Below are positions 6,528-6,764 of a stretch of DNA of 6,764 nt, piece after piece. Source of the DNA: Acidobacteriota bacterium. GTDB taxonomy: Bacteria > Acidobacteriota > Terriglobia > Bryobacterales > Bryobacteraceae. The notes under the pieces were generated by a model. The model saw only the letters and a list, made by a program, of their open reading frames with translations. It was not told where the DNA came from and did not search any database. Where the stretch lies: contig JAEZIJ010000237.1 of the NCBI GenBank assembly GCA_023436715.1, forward strand, positions 1-6,764. The letters run 5' to 3'. The translations under genes were made by a program, and so were the position numbers. Position 1 is the first letter of the stretch. Each line of letters opens with the position of its first letter.

Positions 6528-6539
6528 GGGCTAAAGCCC
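6528..6539. repeat. Short palindrome with GGCTAAAGCC core
   Basis: GGGCTAAAGCCC forms a 5-bp stem around AA (4-bp stem with a TAAA loop). It has the same 10-nt core as the stronger hairpin 37 bp further on. It lies upstream of the exchanger promoter and does not look like a terminator. Confidence 0.55.
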
Positions 6540-6560
6540 GGGCCTTCTCATGGGCGGTGC

Positions 6561-6580
6561 GGCACGGCTAAAGCCGTGCC
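6561..6580. repeat. Perfect 20-bp palindromic repeat element
   Basis: GGCACGGCTAAAGCCGTGCC is a perfect inverted repeat: 9-bp stems around AA, or an 8-bp stem with a TAAA loop. Its right arm runs directly into a segment shared with the 48-bp array at the left end of the window (6571-6594 matches 90-113 at 23 of 24 positions). It resembles the REP-like palindromes scattered between genes in some bacteria. There is no T-tract and no gene immediately upstream on the plus strand for it to terminate. Confidence 0.75.
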
Positions 6581-6595
6581 CTGATACAAAGCCCG

Positions 6596-6764
6596 GTCAA
6601 CCCTCACATCAAGGCGTATGGGGCGCCGTCGGTCGAGCCCGGTCAACCCTACATCAAGGCGTATAGGGCGCCGTCGGTCGAGCCCGGTCACACCTACATC
6701 AAGGCGTACAGGGCGCCGTCGGTCGAACCGGTCAACGCCTACATCAAGGCGTACAGGGCGCCGT
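6596..6764. repeat. 45-bp tandem repeat array, nearly four units
   Basis: Four copies share the core ACATCAAGGCGTA at 6606, 6651, 6696 and 6741, exactly 45 bp apart. Units are 6596-6640, 6641-6685, 6686-6730 and a partial one from 6731 that runs off the window. The second and third units agree at 40 of 45 positions. Most variation lies in the segment just before the core, where small indels are present but cancel, so the period stays 45. One plus-strand frame is open through all units from 6572 and reads as a 15-residue repeat (for example GQPYIKAYRAPSVEP). It has no start codon or RBS in the window, and I take the array as non-coding unless a larger window shows otherwise. Confidence 0.93.

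Noticed and set aside
6572..6764. Partial protein-coding gene over the 45-bp repeat
   Set aside because: The frame is open but has no ATG, GTG or TTG start, no RBS, and other frames are also largely open in this repeat. It is kept only as a hypothesis in the findings.
1..6764. Composite transposon bounded by the end repeats
   Set aside because: No transposase gene, terminal inverted repeats or target duplication is visible; the shared 24-nt module fits a dispersed intergenic repeat better.

Overview
This GC-rich window reads as a chromosomal fragment of a free-living bacterium with some anaerobic or low-potential metabolism. It holds a tightly packed five-gene plus-strand operon, one convergent minus-strand membrane-protein gene, and short tandem-repeat arrays at both ends. 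The lack of Shine-Dalgarno sequences at the first genes, the TAAAAT boxes close to the start codons, and the GGCTAAAGCC-type intergenic palindromes with tandem satellites remind me of Acidobacteriota (Bryobacter/Solibacter-like). That placement is an impression from memory and was not tested.

Layout. Positions 1-144 are three perfect-length 48-bp tandem units that probably continue leftwards outside the window. A short promoter region (145-189) follows. The operon then runs iorA (190-1788), iorB (1778-2281), a paaK-type aryl-CoA ligase (2265-3602), a double-ACT-domain protein (3607-4047) and a PRK06836-like class I/II aminotransferase (4044-5213). Neighbouring genes overlap by 11, 17 and 4 nt, or are separated by 4 nt, so co-transcription and translational coupling are likely. 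The minus strand carries a CaCA-type cation exchanger (6472-5120). Its last 31 codons overlap the end of the aminotransferase gene tail to tail. Positions 6473-6764 hold its promoter, two hairpins with the same core, and a strict 45-bp tandem array that runs off the window.

How the genes fit together (inference). The aminotransferase would interconvert an aromatic amino acid and its arylpyruvate. IorAB would interconvert arylpyruvate plus CoA with arylacetyl-CoA, CO2 and reduced ferredoxin. The ligase would link arylacetate and arylacetyl-CoA. The ACT protein is a plausible amino-acid sensor. Together they form a complete route between aromatic amino acids and aryl acetates that could run as degradation or as salvage/biosynthesis. 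The most unusual point is that IorA ends before the C-terminal two-cluster ferredoxin domain normally found in this family, and IorB is also shorter than usual.

No wholly new system is evident. The items most worth a second look are the ferredoxin-less IorAB, the ACT-linked aryl-acid operon, the matching near-leaderless promoters, and the related repeat modules that flank the gene block.
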